Positions 57,003 to 64,000 of a stretch of DNA of 64,000 nucleotides are shown piece by piece. The notes below the pieces were generated by a model. The model did not search any database. It had not been told where the DNA came from and was given only the letters and a program-made list of their open reading frames with translations. The position numbers were made by a program, and so were the translations under genes. Location: the NCBI RefSeq assembly GCF_014645835.1, contig NZ_BMMM01000003.1:310001-374000 (forward strand). The letters run 5' to 3'. The stretch is from Streptomyces albiflavescens (GTDB lineage Bacteria > Actinomycetota > Actinomycetes > Streptomycetales > Streptomycetaceae). How positions within the stretch are numbered: the first letter of the stretch is position 1; every line of letters starts with the position of its first letter.

Positions 57003-58085
57003 CTAGGCGGCGTCCCTCCGGGGCTCCCACCCCTCGTACGCGGCTGTCAGCAGACCCAGTACGCCGTTCGCCGTGACCTCGCGGGGGTTGGGGTACGACT
57101 CCTTGGCAGTGAGCGCGGCCGCGACCGGCAGGTCGGGTTCCTTCAGGCCGAGTTCGGCGAGCGTGCGGGGAGCGCCGAGGCTTCCCGCCAGCTCACGCAG
57201 GGCGCGGGGGACGTCGTCGGTGTTCAGGGCGCGTGACAGAGCGGTGATCGCCTGGGGCGCGGCGGACGCGTTGTAGGCGAGGACGTACGGGAGGACCACC
57301 GTGTGGGTCTCCGCGTGCGGCAGGCCGAAGGTGCCACCGAGGACATGGCAGAGCTTGTGGTGCAGGCCCATGGTGGTGGCGCCCAGGCAGGCACCGCACA
57401 GCCAGGCGCCGTACAGGGCGCGGCTGCGGGCGTCGAGGTCGCCGGGGGCGGCGGCCACCTGAGGCAGGGCCGCGGTCATCGCCCGTACACCTTCCTCGGC
57501 CATGAGGGAGACGAGGGGCGAGGCATCGGGCGCGTAGAGGGCCTCGGCCGCGTGCGCGACGGCGTTGATGCCGCTGGTGACGGAGAGCGGGACCGGAAGC
57601 GCGAGGGTGAGCTCGGGGTCGTAGACGACGCTGCGGGGCTGGACGGCCAGGTCGCGCCCGGTGCGCTTGGCGCCCTGCTCGGTGAGGCCCCAGACGGGGG
57701 TCATCTCGGAGCCGGAGTAGGTGGACGGAACGGCGATCAGCGGCAGGCCGGTGCGCAGCGCGATCGCCTTGCCGAGGCCGATCGCGGAGCCGCCGCCGAC
57801 CGCTACGCATCCGTCGGCGCGCAGCTCGCGCGCCACCTCGACGGCCCGGTCGGCGACCTCCACGGGCACATGCATACGGGCCTCGGCGTGCAGTCCCGCG
57901 CACGCGTCCCCGAGCGCGTCCGCGACCGCCCGCGCGGTGGCCTCGCCCCGGCTGCCGCAGACCACCAGGACCCTGTGCAGACCGAGCCGCGCGGCTTCGC
58001 CGGGCGTCGCGGACACCGAGGCGCCGGGGCGGAAGACGACTCGCGCGGGCCTGGTCTCGTACGAGAAGTCGAGCGGGGTGCTCAT
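57003..58085 (-). CDS. Maleylacetate reductase (iron-containing alcohol dehydrogenase fold)
   Basis: A 360-residue enzyme that reduces maleylacetate to 3-oxoadipate, the second step of the hydroxyquinol pathway. The cofactor region GGGSAIGLGKAIALRTGLPLIAVPSTYSGSEMT (spanning residues about 97-130) and the metal/active-site HHKLCHVLGGTFGLPHAETHTVVLP are diagnostic. The start overlaps the stop of the dioxygenase gene by 4 bp, so the two are made together, which supports the specific call. Confidence 0.93.
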   Translation of the reverse strand: MSTPLDFSYETRPARVVFRPGASVSATPGEAARLGLHRVLVVCGSRGEATARAVADALGDACAGLHAEARMHVPVEVADRAVEVARELRADGCVAVGGGSAIGLGKAIALRTGLPLIAVPSTYSGSEMTPVWGLTEQGAKRTGRDLAVQPRSVVYDPELTLALPVPLSVTSGINAVAHAAEALYAPDASPLVSLMAEEGVRAMTAALPQVAAAPGDLDARSRALYGAWLCGACLGATTMGLHHKLCHVLGGTFGLPHAETHTVVLPYVLAYNASAAPQAITALSRALNTDDVPRALRELAGSLGAPRTLAELGLKEPDLPVAAALTAKESYPNPREVTANGVLGLLTAAYEGWEPRRDAA

Positions 58086-58945
58086 CGGGACTCCAGTACG
58101 AGGTCGAAGCGTGCGTGCCGGAAGGGGCTGGGAATGCCGAACTCCCGCGCCAGGGAGGGGTCGTCGGTCTCGGCGAAGTCGTGGACGAGGCTCTCCTTCA
58201 CGGCGAACACCGCGTCGGAGTCGAGGTAGGGGCTGCCCGCCACAAAGATGTGGGTGGTCACGGGGACATGGCCCTCCGCCGACGCGATGAAGTGGATGTG
58301 GGCGGGGCGGTAGGGGTGGCGACCGGTGGCCCGCAGGAGGTCACCGACCGGTCCGTCCGTGGGGATCGGGTACGGGCTGGGCACGCAGGTGCGGAACCAG
58401 AAGCGGCCCTCGGCGTCCGCCGTGAAAAGCCCGCGTCCGTTGCCGGGTGGCTGGACGTCCGGCCGCTGTACGTCGTAGTAACCCTCGGCGTCGGCCTGCC
58501 ACACATCGAGGACCGCGCCGGGCAGCGGGGTGCCGTCCCGGGACAGCACCCGGCCGCTGACCACGCACGGCTCGCCGCTGCCCACCAGGTCGATGTCGGC
58601 GCCGAGTTCACGTACCGGCGACTCGGTCATGTGGAAGGGGCCGAGGACGGTCGACTCGGTGGCGCCGGGAGCACGGTGGCCGCCCAGGGTCTCCACGAGC
58701 ATCGAGATGCCCAGGACGTCCGACAACAGGATGAACTCCTGACGGGTGTCGGTGCACATCTGCCCGGTCACCGTGAGGAAGCCGATGGCGCGCTCCCACT
58801 CCCGCATCGTCGGCTCCGTCTCGCGTACGAAGTCGTGGAGGTGGCGGGTGAGTGAGCTCAGCAGCTCGCGCAGCCGCGGATCGGCCGTGTCCTCGAGGCT
58901 GTCGACGACTGCGCCCGTGATGTCCGTCGTGAATTCCGTGGTCAT
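58082..58945 (-). CDS. Hydroxyquinol 1,2-dioxygenase (intradiol)
   Basis: A 287-residue non-haem Fe(III) intradiol dioxygenase that opens hydroxyquinol to maleylacetate. The N-terminal dimerisation helices are present, and the iron ligands are in AEGYYDV (Tyr), SPYPIPTDGP (Tyr) and RPAHIHF (His, His). Pairing with maleylacetate reductase favours hydroxyquinol over catechol as substrate. Lack of a monooxygenase gene means the upstream step to hydroxyquinol is encoded elsewhere. Confidence 0.93.
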   Translation of the reverse strand: MTTEFTTDITGAVVDSLEDTADPRLRELLSSLTRHLHDFVRETEPTMREWERAIGFLTVTGQMCTDTRQEFILLSDVLGISMLVETLGGHRAPGATESTVLGPFHMTESPVRELGADIDLVGSGEPCVVSGRVLSRDGTPLPGAVLDVWQADAEGYYDVQRPDVQPPGNGRGLFTADAEGRFWFRTCVPSPYPIPTDGPVGDLLRATGRHPYRPAHIHFIASAEGHVPVTTHIFVAGSPYLDSDAVFAVKESLVHDFAETDDPSLAREFGIPSPFRHARFDLVLESR

Positions 58946-59011
58946 GCCGCTCCCCTGGTCACGCTGGTCATCCTGCCAGGCATGCGCCTTGAGCCACGAG
59001 GTCGTCGGAAC

Positions 59012-60052
59012 TCATAGTTCGAAGCTGACGAACCCGTCCTCGGCGTCCCGCTCCGGCGCCATGACGGTGTAGCCGAAGCGGTTCTTGAGAGCGCTGACGT
59101 CCCACGTCGCCGCGCGGTCACGGTAGTTGAAGACGATCTCCTTCTCGTCGCCCCCGTGTTTGAGGATGCGGGCGACGGCGATCTCGTGGGGATGGTCGTG
59201 CCGGGCGCCGCTCGTGGATATCAGATAGCGGTCGCAGTCGATCAGGCCGAGCAGCTCGTTCGAGAGGTTGTGATCACTGCCGTGGTGGGCGACCTTGAGG
59301 ACATCGACGTGGAAGCGGCCTCCTTCCTCCTCGGCCCGGGGCCGTATCGACTCCACGAGCCTGCGGTCGTCGGCGTCGCCGGTGAGGACGACGCGCTTGT
59401 CCTCGAACTCGAAGAGCAGCCCGATGCTGGTGAGGTTCGTCTTCGAGGTGTCCGGCTTGAAGGGCGACGCGGCGAGCTGCTCCACGTTCGGGGCACCGAA
59501 GTGCTCGAATCCCGGCACCGGAGGGAGTTCGTCGGGGTCCCGGCCCGGAATCAGGCCGTTCTTGGCACACTCCGCGCTCCAGACAGGGGCCAGCCGCTCC
59601 AGTTGCCCCCGGTCGGGCGAGAGCACGCCCATCGTGGAACCGTCGTCGAACCAGGCGAGATCCCGTCCGACTTCGACGCTGCGCCCGCCGAACGCGTCGT
59701 TCCACGGCACCTTCTGCGCCAGCAGAGCACTCGTGAGCTTCTCGCCGTCCACCGCACCGAACCCCTCGGCGTCGAGGAGTTGGTCGAAGCCGTTGAACCA
59801 GACGTCCCCGAACTCCACCGACCGATCGGGGTCGTCCATCAGCGCGAGTACGCCGAGGATGTGGTCCTGGTCGACATGGGTGACGACGAGGAGGTCGACC
59901 AGGCCGTCGAGCCCGGCCAGCGTCGGCTTGATGAGCGGATACGTGCCCGAGCGGCCCCCGTCGACGAGGATCCGGCGTACGAAGGTGTCGTCGCCGTACT
60001 CCAGGAGCAGGCAGTCGCCGTCCTCGCCGGGCATCATGGTGAACCTGATCAT
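59012..60052 (-). CDS. ComEC/Rec2-type metallo-beta-lactamase-fold hydrolase
   Basis: A 346-residue soluble MBL-fold protein. Metal-binding motifs are THVDQDHILG near residue 58, LTGDADDRRL near residue 218 and VAHHGSDHNLS near residue 250, the last being typical of the ComEC/Rec2 C-terminal domain, thought to be a DNA nuclease. There are no membrane segments. It is the last gene of the caspase operon, 108 bp after the unknown protein. Joint action with a caspase-like protease suggests an effector; the substrate is not known. Confidence 0.87.
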   Translation of the reverse strand: MIRFTMMPGEDGDCLLLEYGDDTFVRRILVDGGRSGTYPLIKPTLAGLDGLVDLLVVTHVDQDHILGVLALMDDPDRSVEFGDVWFNGFDQLLDAEGFGAVDGEKLTSALLAQKVPWNDAFGGRSVEVGRDLAWFDDGSTMGVLSPDRGQLERLAPVWSAECAKNGLIPGRDPDELPPVPGFEHFGAPNVEQLAASPFKPDTSKTNLTSIGLLFEFEDKRVVLTGDADDRRLVESIRPRAEEEGGRFHVDVLKVAHHGSDHNLSNELLGLIDCDRYLISTSGARHDHPHEIAVARILKHGGDEKEIVFNYRDRAATWDVSALKNRFGYTVMAPERDAEDGFVSFEL

Positions 60053-60160
60053 TGCGGCCTCCCAGGCGGACTGGTCATGGCGATCTCCGGCGCCGTGCTG
60101 TCAGGGCGGCCTTGTGCGACCCTCTGCGCCGATCGGTCTGGCCGCCTTCCGTGCCGGCGG

Positions 60161-61462
60161 TCATGGCGACGTTCTGTAGAGCGCGACGATCACGAACGGC
60201 TCGCGCGTGTCGACGCGCCACGACAGGCGGCGGGCCTGATCGAGCCGGTCCACGCACTCCGGGTCGTCGGGGAACTCGGAGAGCCCGTGGATGAGGCGGC
60301 TCAGGCCCAGGGTGAAGACCGGCACTCCGCGGTCGAACGCCTCGACGAGCGCGTCGCGTGCCGCCTGCCGCTCCTCTTCGGTGTGCGCCCGGCGCAGATG
60401 GCGCATGGCCCACAGCAGGGATCCGTCGCTCATCCAGTCGAACTCGTGCCGCAGCCGGGAGAGCCACGGGTCCCAGCGACGCGGCCGCTCGGCCAGCTCG
60501 CTGCCGACCAGGACATAGGCGCCGGCCACCGCCGCGAGCGGGTTCGTCATCTCGCCGTAGAGCATGCTCTCCGCGTCCTTGACGAGGGTCGCCGCCGAGT
60601 CGAAGGCGCCTCGGACCATGTAGCCCAGAGCTGGTCCCACCCGGCTGTCGCGCACGGTCACCGAGACGGCGCTGCCGGTCGGGCTCTGGCGCTCGTTGAC
60701 GAGGACCTCGATCTGCGCGGACCCCCAGGGTGCCGGGAGGGTGACGACGTATTCGCTGCCGGCCAGCGAGACGACCAGGAACTGCCGTGGGCCCGTTGGC
60801 CCGCCGCGTGCGGGCCCACCGAGCCGGGGCTCGCCGTGCTCGTCGACCGGACCGTGCGGGCCGAATCGGTAGAGCCGCGCGGCCGCGTCTCCCAGATGGA
60901 GACTGGGGACCGAGCGGGGCACCGAGTGGGCGATCTCCAGCACCACCGGTCCCCGCGCGGGCTCCTCGGCGAGCTTGAGCAGGGACGCGAACTGCCAGCT
61001 CGCCACCTTGGGGTCGCCGACCCATGCGGCATGGCCGGGTTCGACGACCGAGGACCACTCCCGGACCCCGGAGCTCGACCCACGGGAACGGGGCACCGGC
61101 GTCTCCGCGCCGTCGTGATAGGCCCCGTAGGACTCGATGTTGCCCATCAGGTACTGCCAGGAGTGCGACTCGTACGGCGACGGTGGCGTGCACAGCGTCA
61201 CCGGTGTGTCGGTGGCTTCCCGCGCCTCGGCGTCCTTGGAGAGCAGGACGCCGGAGGGCAGCGTGGCGGACACGATGTAGCGGCCGGCTTCGACCTCGAA
61301 GCGCGCCGGCGGAGCCGAAGCCCCGCAGGGGAAGAGGACGTTGCGGAGCGACTCGCCACCGCCGCCGTCGGCCGGGTAGATGTTGCCGACGACCTTCGCC
61401 TCGGCCGCGACGTCGGTCTCGTTGAGACTCAGCGCGACCCGCACGCTCAGGACGGCGCTCAT
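60161..61462 (-). CDS. Protein of unknown function, coupled to the caspase gene
   Basis: A 433-residue cytoplasmic protein that I do not recognise. Residues about 1-95 look like a beta-sandwich (VRVALSLNETDVAAEAKV, FEVEAGRYIVSATLPSGVLL), resembling in rhythm the C-terminal 80 residues of the caspase protein upstream. A middle beta-rich part (VVSLAGSEYVVTLPAPWGSAQIEVLVNE spans about 215-245) is followed by a mainly helical C-terminal half rich in Arg and Leu. ATG 61462 overlaps the caspase stop by 4 bp (ATGA), so the two are translationally coupled and probably bind each other. Confidence 0.75.
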   Translation of the reverse strand: MSAVLSVRVALSLNETDVAAEAKVVGNIYPADGGGGESLRNVLFPCGASAPPARFEVEAGRYIVSATLPSGVLLSKDAEAREATDTPVTLCTPPSPYESHSWQYLMGNIESYGAYHDGAETPVPRSRGSSSGVREWSSVVEPGHAAWVGDPKVASWQFASLLKLAEEPARGPVVLEIAHSVPRSVPSLHLGDAAARLYRFGPHGPVDEHGEPRLGGPARGGPTGPRQFLVVSLAGSEYVVTLPAPWGSAQIEVLVNERQSPTGSAVSVTVRDSRVGPALGYMVRGAFDSAATLVKDAESMLYGEMTNPLAAVAGAYVLVGSELAERPRRWDPWLSRLRHEFDWMSDGSLLWAMRHLRRAHTEEERQAARDALVEAFDRGVPVFTLGLSRLIHGLSEFPDDPECVDRLDQARRLSWRVDTREPFVIVALYRTSP

Positions 61463-62631
61463 GGTTTCACCAGCTGTACGCGGCGGAAGACCGGACGGAC
61501 GGTGACGGACTTGGTCAGCACGTCGTGGTCGCCGAGTCTCGCCTCGAAGTCGTAGTTGCCGAAGCTGAGTTCGATGGCCCACTCGCTCTGCGGATCCTCC
61601 TCGTCGACGTCACCGGGTGGCCGCCGCAGCCGCTCCTGGCCGCCCTCGCGGCAGACGAATTCGGCCGCGGCGTTGTCCTCCGCGCACTCACAGCTCACAT
61701 AGACCGGGACGATGGGCGGATCGGCCAGCTCGTGCAGCACGAACACGGGCAGTTCGCCGACCGAGGGGACCTGGACACCCGCGACCGCTCCGGCGAACTG
61801 CGGCTGGTGCATGAAGTGGTCGATCGCTTCGAGGAGATGGGAGGTGTTGACCCTCCAGTCGCCCTCTGGATCGTCGCTCGCCGCACCGGCGAGGCTCTTG
61901 AGCAGCGCCTCGGTGAACAGGCTCACCTGCCCCGGCCGGGCGTGCGAGCGGTCCCCGGCCAGGGTGGCGTAGTACGGAATGTGGAAGCGTCTCGGTAGAT
62001 CGAGCGGACGCGTCCCGGCCCCGAGCGGCGTCCGCCCGGCGAACCTCGCGCCCGAACACTCGATCAGCACATCGGAGTTGGACCGGCAGGCGTCGACGAA
62101 GAACACCTGCTGGGAGGCCTTGCACCGCTTGAGTCCGTTCATCAGCCCCGCGAAGTCCAGCGCGTCGTTGAGGGGGTTGTGCTCGTCGGCGAAGATGTCG
62201 GCGGCAAGGAGCGCCATGTCCTCGCCTTGCGAGACGCCGTGTCCGCAGAAGTAGAAGACGAGCCGGTTGTCGACGTGGCTGTCACCGCGGTCGTACCACT
62301 CCGTGATCGCGACGAGGATGTTGTCGATGGTGGCGACGTCGACGTCGTGGGGGGTCCCGGTACGGGGGTCGACGAACGGGGCCGGCTGCTCCTCGCTCAG
62401 CAGCAGGGCCAGGCTCCCGAGTGGCCGCTGCGGATCGTTGTACTCGGACAGGAGCCAGGTCGCGAGGGCACGGGCGGAGACGGGGGGCGAGCTGAGCTGC
62501 CGCATTCCGTCGGAGTCCGCCACCGGCGCCTCGCCACCTGCGAGATGCGGGTACTTACCGACGCCGATGACCAGCGCGTGGGTGCGCGGAAGACCGGTGT
62601 CCTCTTCGAGGTGAATGACGGAACCGGCCAT
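61459..62631 (-). CDS. Caspase-family (C14) protease
   Basis: A 390-residue prokaryotic caspase-like cysteine protease. The catalytic dyad is His131 in FYFCGHGVSQG and Cys182 in VFFVDACRSN, both after hydrophobic strands as the fold demands; THALVIGVGKYPHL is the first strand. The last about 80 residues form a separate beta-rich domain (WAIELSFGNYDFEARLGDHDV). ATG 62631 follows GGAGGATCC. First gene of an operon with an unknown protein and an MBL-fold hydrolase, divergent from a DUF2235 hydrolase. Caspase-like proteases serve in several bacterial immune systems. Confidence 0.9.
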   Translation of the reverse strand: MAGSVIHLEEDTGLPRTHALVIGVGKYPHLAGGEAPVADSDGMRQLSSPPVSARALATWLLSEYNDPQRPLGSLALLLSEEQPAPFVDPRTGTPHDVDVATIDNILVAITEWYDRGDSHVDNRLVFYFCGHGVSQGEDMALLAADIFADEHNPLNDALDFAGLMNGLKRCKASQQVFFVDACRSNSDVLIECSGARFAGRTPLGAGTRPLDLPRRFHIPYYATLAGDRSHARPGQVSLFTEALLKSLAGAASDDPEGDWRVNTSHLLEAIDHFMHQPQFAGAVAGVQVPSVGELPVFVLHELADPPIVPVYVSCECAEDNAAAEFVCREGGQERLRRPPGDVDEEDPQSEWAIELSFGNYDFEARLGDHDVLTKSVTVRPVFRRVQLVKP

Positions 62632-62758
62632 GGATCCTCCGGAACCCGACTGCGCCGGGGACTGCCCGCGACTGGAGACCACCCGCGAGCAGCATTTCCC
62701 TTATTATATTTCTACGAGCCCGATATGTCATGGTATGTCAGCGAACGCGAGGACCGAC
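62632..62758. promoter_or_regulatory. Divergent promoter region, caspase operon and DUF2235 gene
   Basis: A 127-bp space with an unusually AT-rich block (CCCTTATTATATTTCTACG near 62698-62716) that could supply a -10 element. A direct repeat TATGTCA follows at 62724-62730 and 62734-62740, one helical turn apart, suggestive of a regulator site shared by both directions. Confidence 0.45.
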
Positions 62759-63883
62759 ATGCCCAAGAATCTCGTCATCTGCCTGGATGGCACAGGCAAT
62801 CAGTTGAAGGCGAAAGGGAACACCAACGTCGTCCGGCTCTACGAAATGCTGGACCTCTCCGATCCCGCCCGGCAGATCGCCTACTACGACCCCGGCGTCG
62901 GCACCTTCTCCGCCGCGGGCGCCTGGACACCCGTCGCCCGACACCTGTCAAAACTCCTCGGTCTCGCCGTCGGCTCCGGAATGAAGGCCAACCTCGCCGA
63001 GGCGTACACGTATCTGATGGAGCATTACCAACCGGGCGACCGGATCTACGTGTTCGGCTTCAGCCGCGGCGCGTACACGGCCCGCGCGCTCGTGGGCATG
63101 CTGAAGGCGGTCGGGCTGATGCGGCCCGGCATGGAGAACCTCGTCCCGTACGCCGTGTCCGTGTACGCCAAGAACAAGGACTGGACCCGGCAGGACTGGG
63201 ACCAACTCCACCATTTCGCGGGCGCCTTCAGCAACGCGGTCGAGGGGCGCGTCGGCATCTCCGTCGCCTACCTGGGGATCTGGGACTCCGTGAAGGCGTC
63301 CGGTGTGCTGCGCTGGAACCTGCGGTGGCCGTACACCCGTCAGCTCCCGAACGTCCGCCGTGTCCGCCATGCCGTGTCCATCGACGAGAAACGCAGGCCC
63401 TACCGCGAGTATCTGGTCACGCCCGACAAGAAGCATGACGCCCCCGGCTCGGTCGAGCAGGTGTGGTTCGCCGGGGTGCACTCCGACGTCGGCGGGACCT
63501 TCGACGACGATCCCCGGCTCCCGACCGTCGCCCTCAAATGGATCGTGGACGGCGCCCTCGACGAGGGCCTCCTGCTGAAGGCCGGGGCGTACGCGCGCGA
63601 GGTGCCCCTCGTGCCCGAGGACGCGCTGGGGAAGGTGCACCGGATGGGCTGGATCTGGGCCCTGCTCACCTACCGGCGCCGGAGACTTCCGCGGGACGCG
63701 CAGGTGCACGCGAGTGTTCGGACGCGGCTGGAGAAGGATCGGGAGTACGCGGACCGGATTCCACCCGAGGTGGTCTGGTCCGACACCGAATGGCTCACCC
63801 CTCGATGGCCGCACGTACTGCCGCCGACAGCCCCGGGGGCTACGGTCGACCTGATGCGACACGCGCGCGGCAGCCGACACTGA
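62759..63883 (+). CDS. DUF2235 alpha/beta hydrolase (Tle1-like)
   Basis: A 374-residue hydrolase of the DUF2235 group, which includes the phospholipase effectors Tle1. The opening KNLVICLDGTGNQ is the family start, the nucleophile elbow is GFSRGAYTAR with Ser102, and the catalytic Asp/His region is in YLGIWDSVKA and VWFAGVHSDVGGTF. No signal peptide. ATG 62759 follows GAGGAC. It is divergent from the caspase operon; whether it acts with it or is an ordinary lipase is open. Confidence 0.9.
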   Translation: MPKNLVICLDGTGNQLKAKGNTNVVRLYEMLDLSDPARQIAYYDPGVGTFSAAGAWTPVARHLSKLLGLAVGSGMKANLAEAYTYLMEHYQPGDRIYVFGFSRGAYTARALVGMLKAVGLMRPGMENLVPYAVSVYAKNKDWTRQDWDQLHHFAGAFSNAVEGRVGISVAYLGIWDSVKASGVLRWNLRWPYTRQLPNVRRVRHAVSIDEKRRPYREYLVTPDKKHDAPGSVEQVWFAGVHSDVGGTFDDDPRLPTVALKWIVDGALDEGLLLKAGAYAREVPLVPEDALGKVHRMGWIWALLTYRRRRLPRDAQVHASVRTRLEKDREYADRIPPEVVWSDTEWLTPRWPHVLPPTAPGATVDLMRHARGSRH

Positions 63884-63898
63884 AAGTATGATCAACCA

Positions 63899-64000
63899 AT
63901 GTCTGACATGACCGAAACCACGCCCGGCTGGCTGAGTTCCGACGAGCTGGAACTGGCCCGCGCACGGATGCCGATCCTGTACGTCGAGGCGGTACCGGTG
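63899..64000 (+). CDS. NUDIX-family (DUF4916-like) protein, 5' end only
   Basis: Thirty-four codons before the window ends. ATG 63899 (or 63908) opens a frame reading GWLSSDELELARARMPILYV and EAVPV, which resembles the N-terminus of the DUF4916/NUDIX-related proteins common in Streptomyces. It lies 15 bp after the DUF2235 gene and may be cotranscribed with it. Confidence 0.6.
   Translation, partial: MSDMTETTPGWLSSDELELARARMPILYVEAVPV

Overview
The window is high-GC actinobacterial DNA, almost certainly a Streptomyces chromosome. The evidence is very high third-position GC in nearly all genes, frequent GTG/TTG starts, ATGA/GTGA stop-start overlaps, and a complete whiE-type spore-pigment polyketide cluster. 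No ribosomal genes, CRISPR array or intact mobile element were seen; one tRNA-Pro(GGG) is present.

Layout. 1-4 kb: a truncated flavin monooxygenase, an MFS exporter and a divergent AraC regulator. 4.1-12 kb: an aerobic carbon monoxide dehydrogenase operon (coxM-coxS-coxL, an XdhC-YHS fusion, a MoxR ATPase, a CoxE-type VWA protein) facing a LysR regulator; CoxL carries the form I motif AYACSFR. 12-15 kb: a dehydrogenase, an SRPBCC protein and a decayed DJ-1/PfpI gene opposite a second LysR gene. 15.4-29.4 kb: an ABC exporter, a UPF0104-type membrane protein, an enoyl-CoA hydratase, a glycerol kinase / glycerol-3-phosphate dehydrogenase / FAD oxidoreductase operon, an MscS channel, a secreted M1 peptidase, monomeric isocitrate dehydrogenase and a cold-shock protein. 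29.5-39 kb: a beta-helix protein, an O-methyltransferase and the spore-pigment cluster (whiE ORFI-VII on one strand, ORFVIII divergent).

39-46 kb is a degraded accessory stretch: remnants of thiolase, acyl-CoA dehydrogenase, an IS5-type transposase and a 2-oxoadipate dioxygenase (HglS) lie among small intact genes, a GntR/MFS pair of lower GC, and an FAD amine oxidase. 46-53 kb is an inositol- or cyclitol-like catabolic regulon (sugar-binding lipoprotein, LacI repressor, two TIM-barrel isomerases/dehydratases, sugar porter, Gfo/Idh dehydrogenase). Two near-identical promoter-operators tie the binding protein and the catabolic operon to the LacI gene. 53-58.9 kb: tRNA-Pro, a secreted NLP (necrosis-inducing) protein, an unrecognised lipoprotein, a membrane protein, and a hydroxyquinol dioxygenase / maleylacetate reductase pair.

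59-64 kb holds the best candidate for an undescribed system. One strand encodes a caspase-family protease, a coupled protein of unknown function and a ComEC-type metallo-beta-lactamase-fold protein, and a DUF2235 alpha/beta hydrolase is divergent from them. The protease, putative nuclease/hydrolase and putative lipase together suggest a conflict or cell-death module; that is inference from architecture only.
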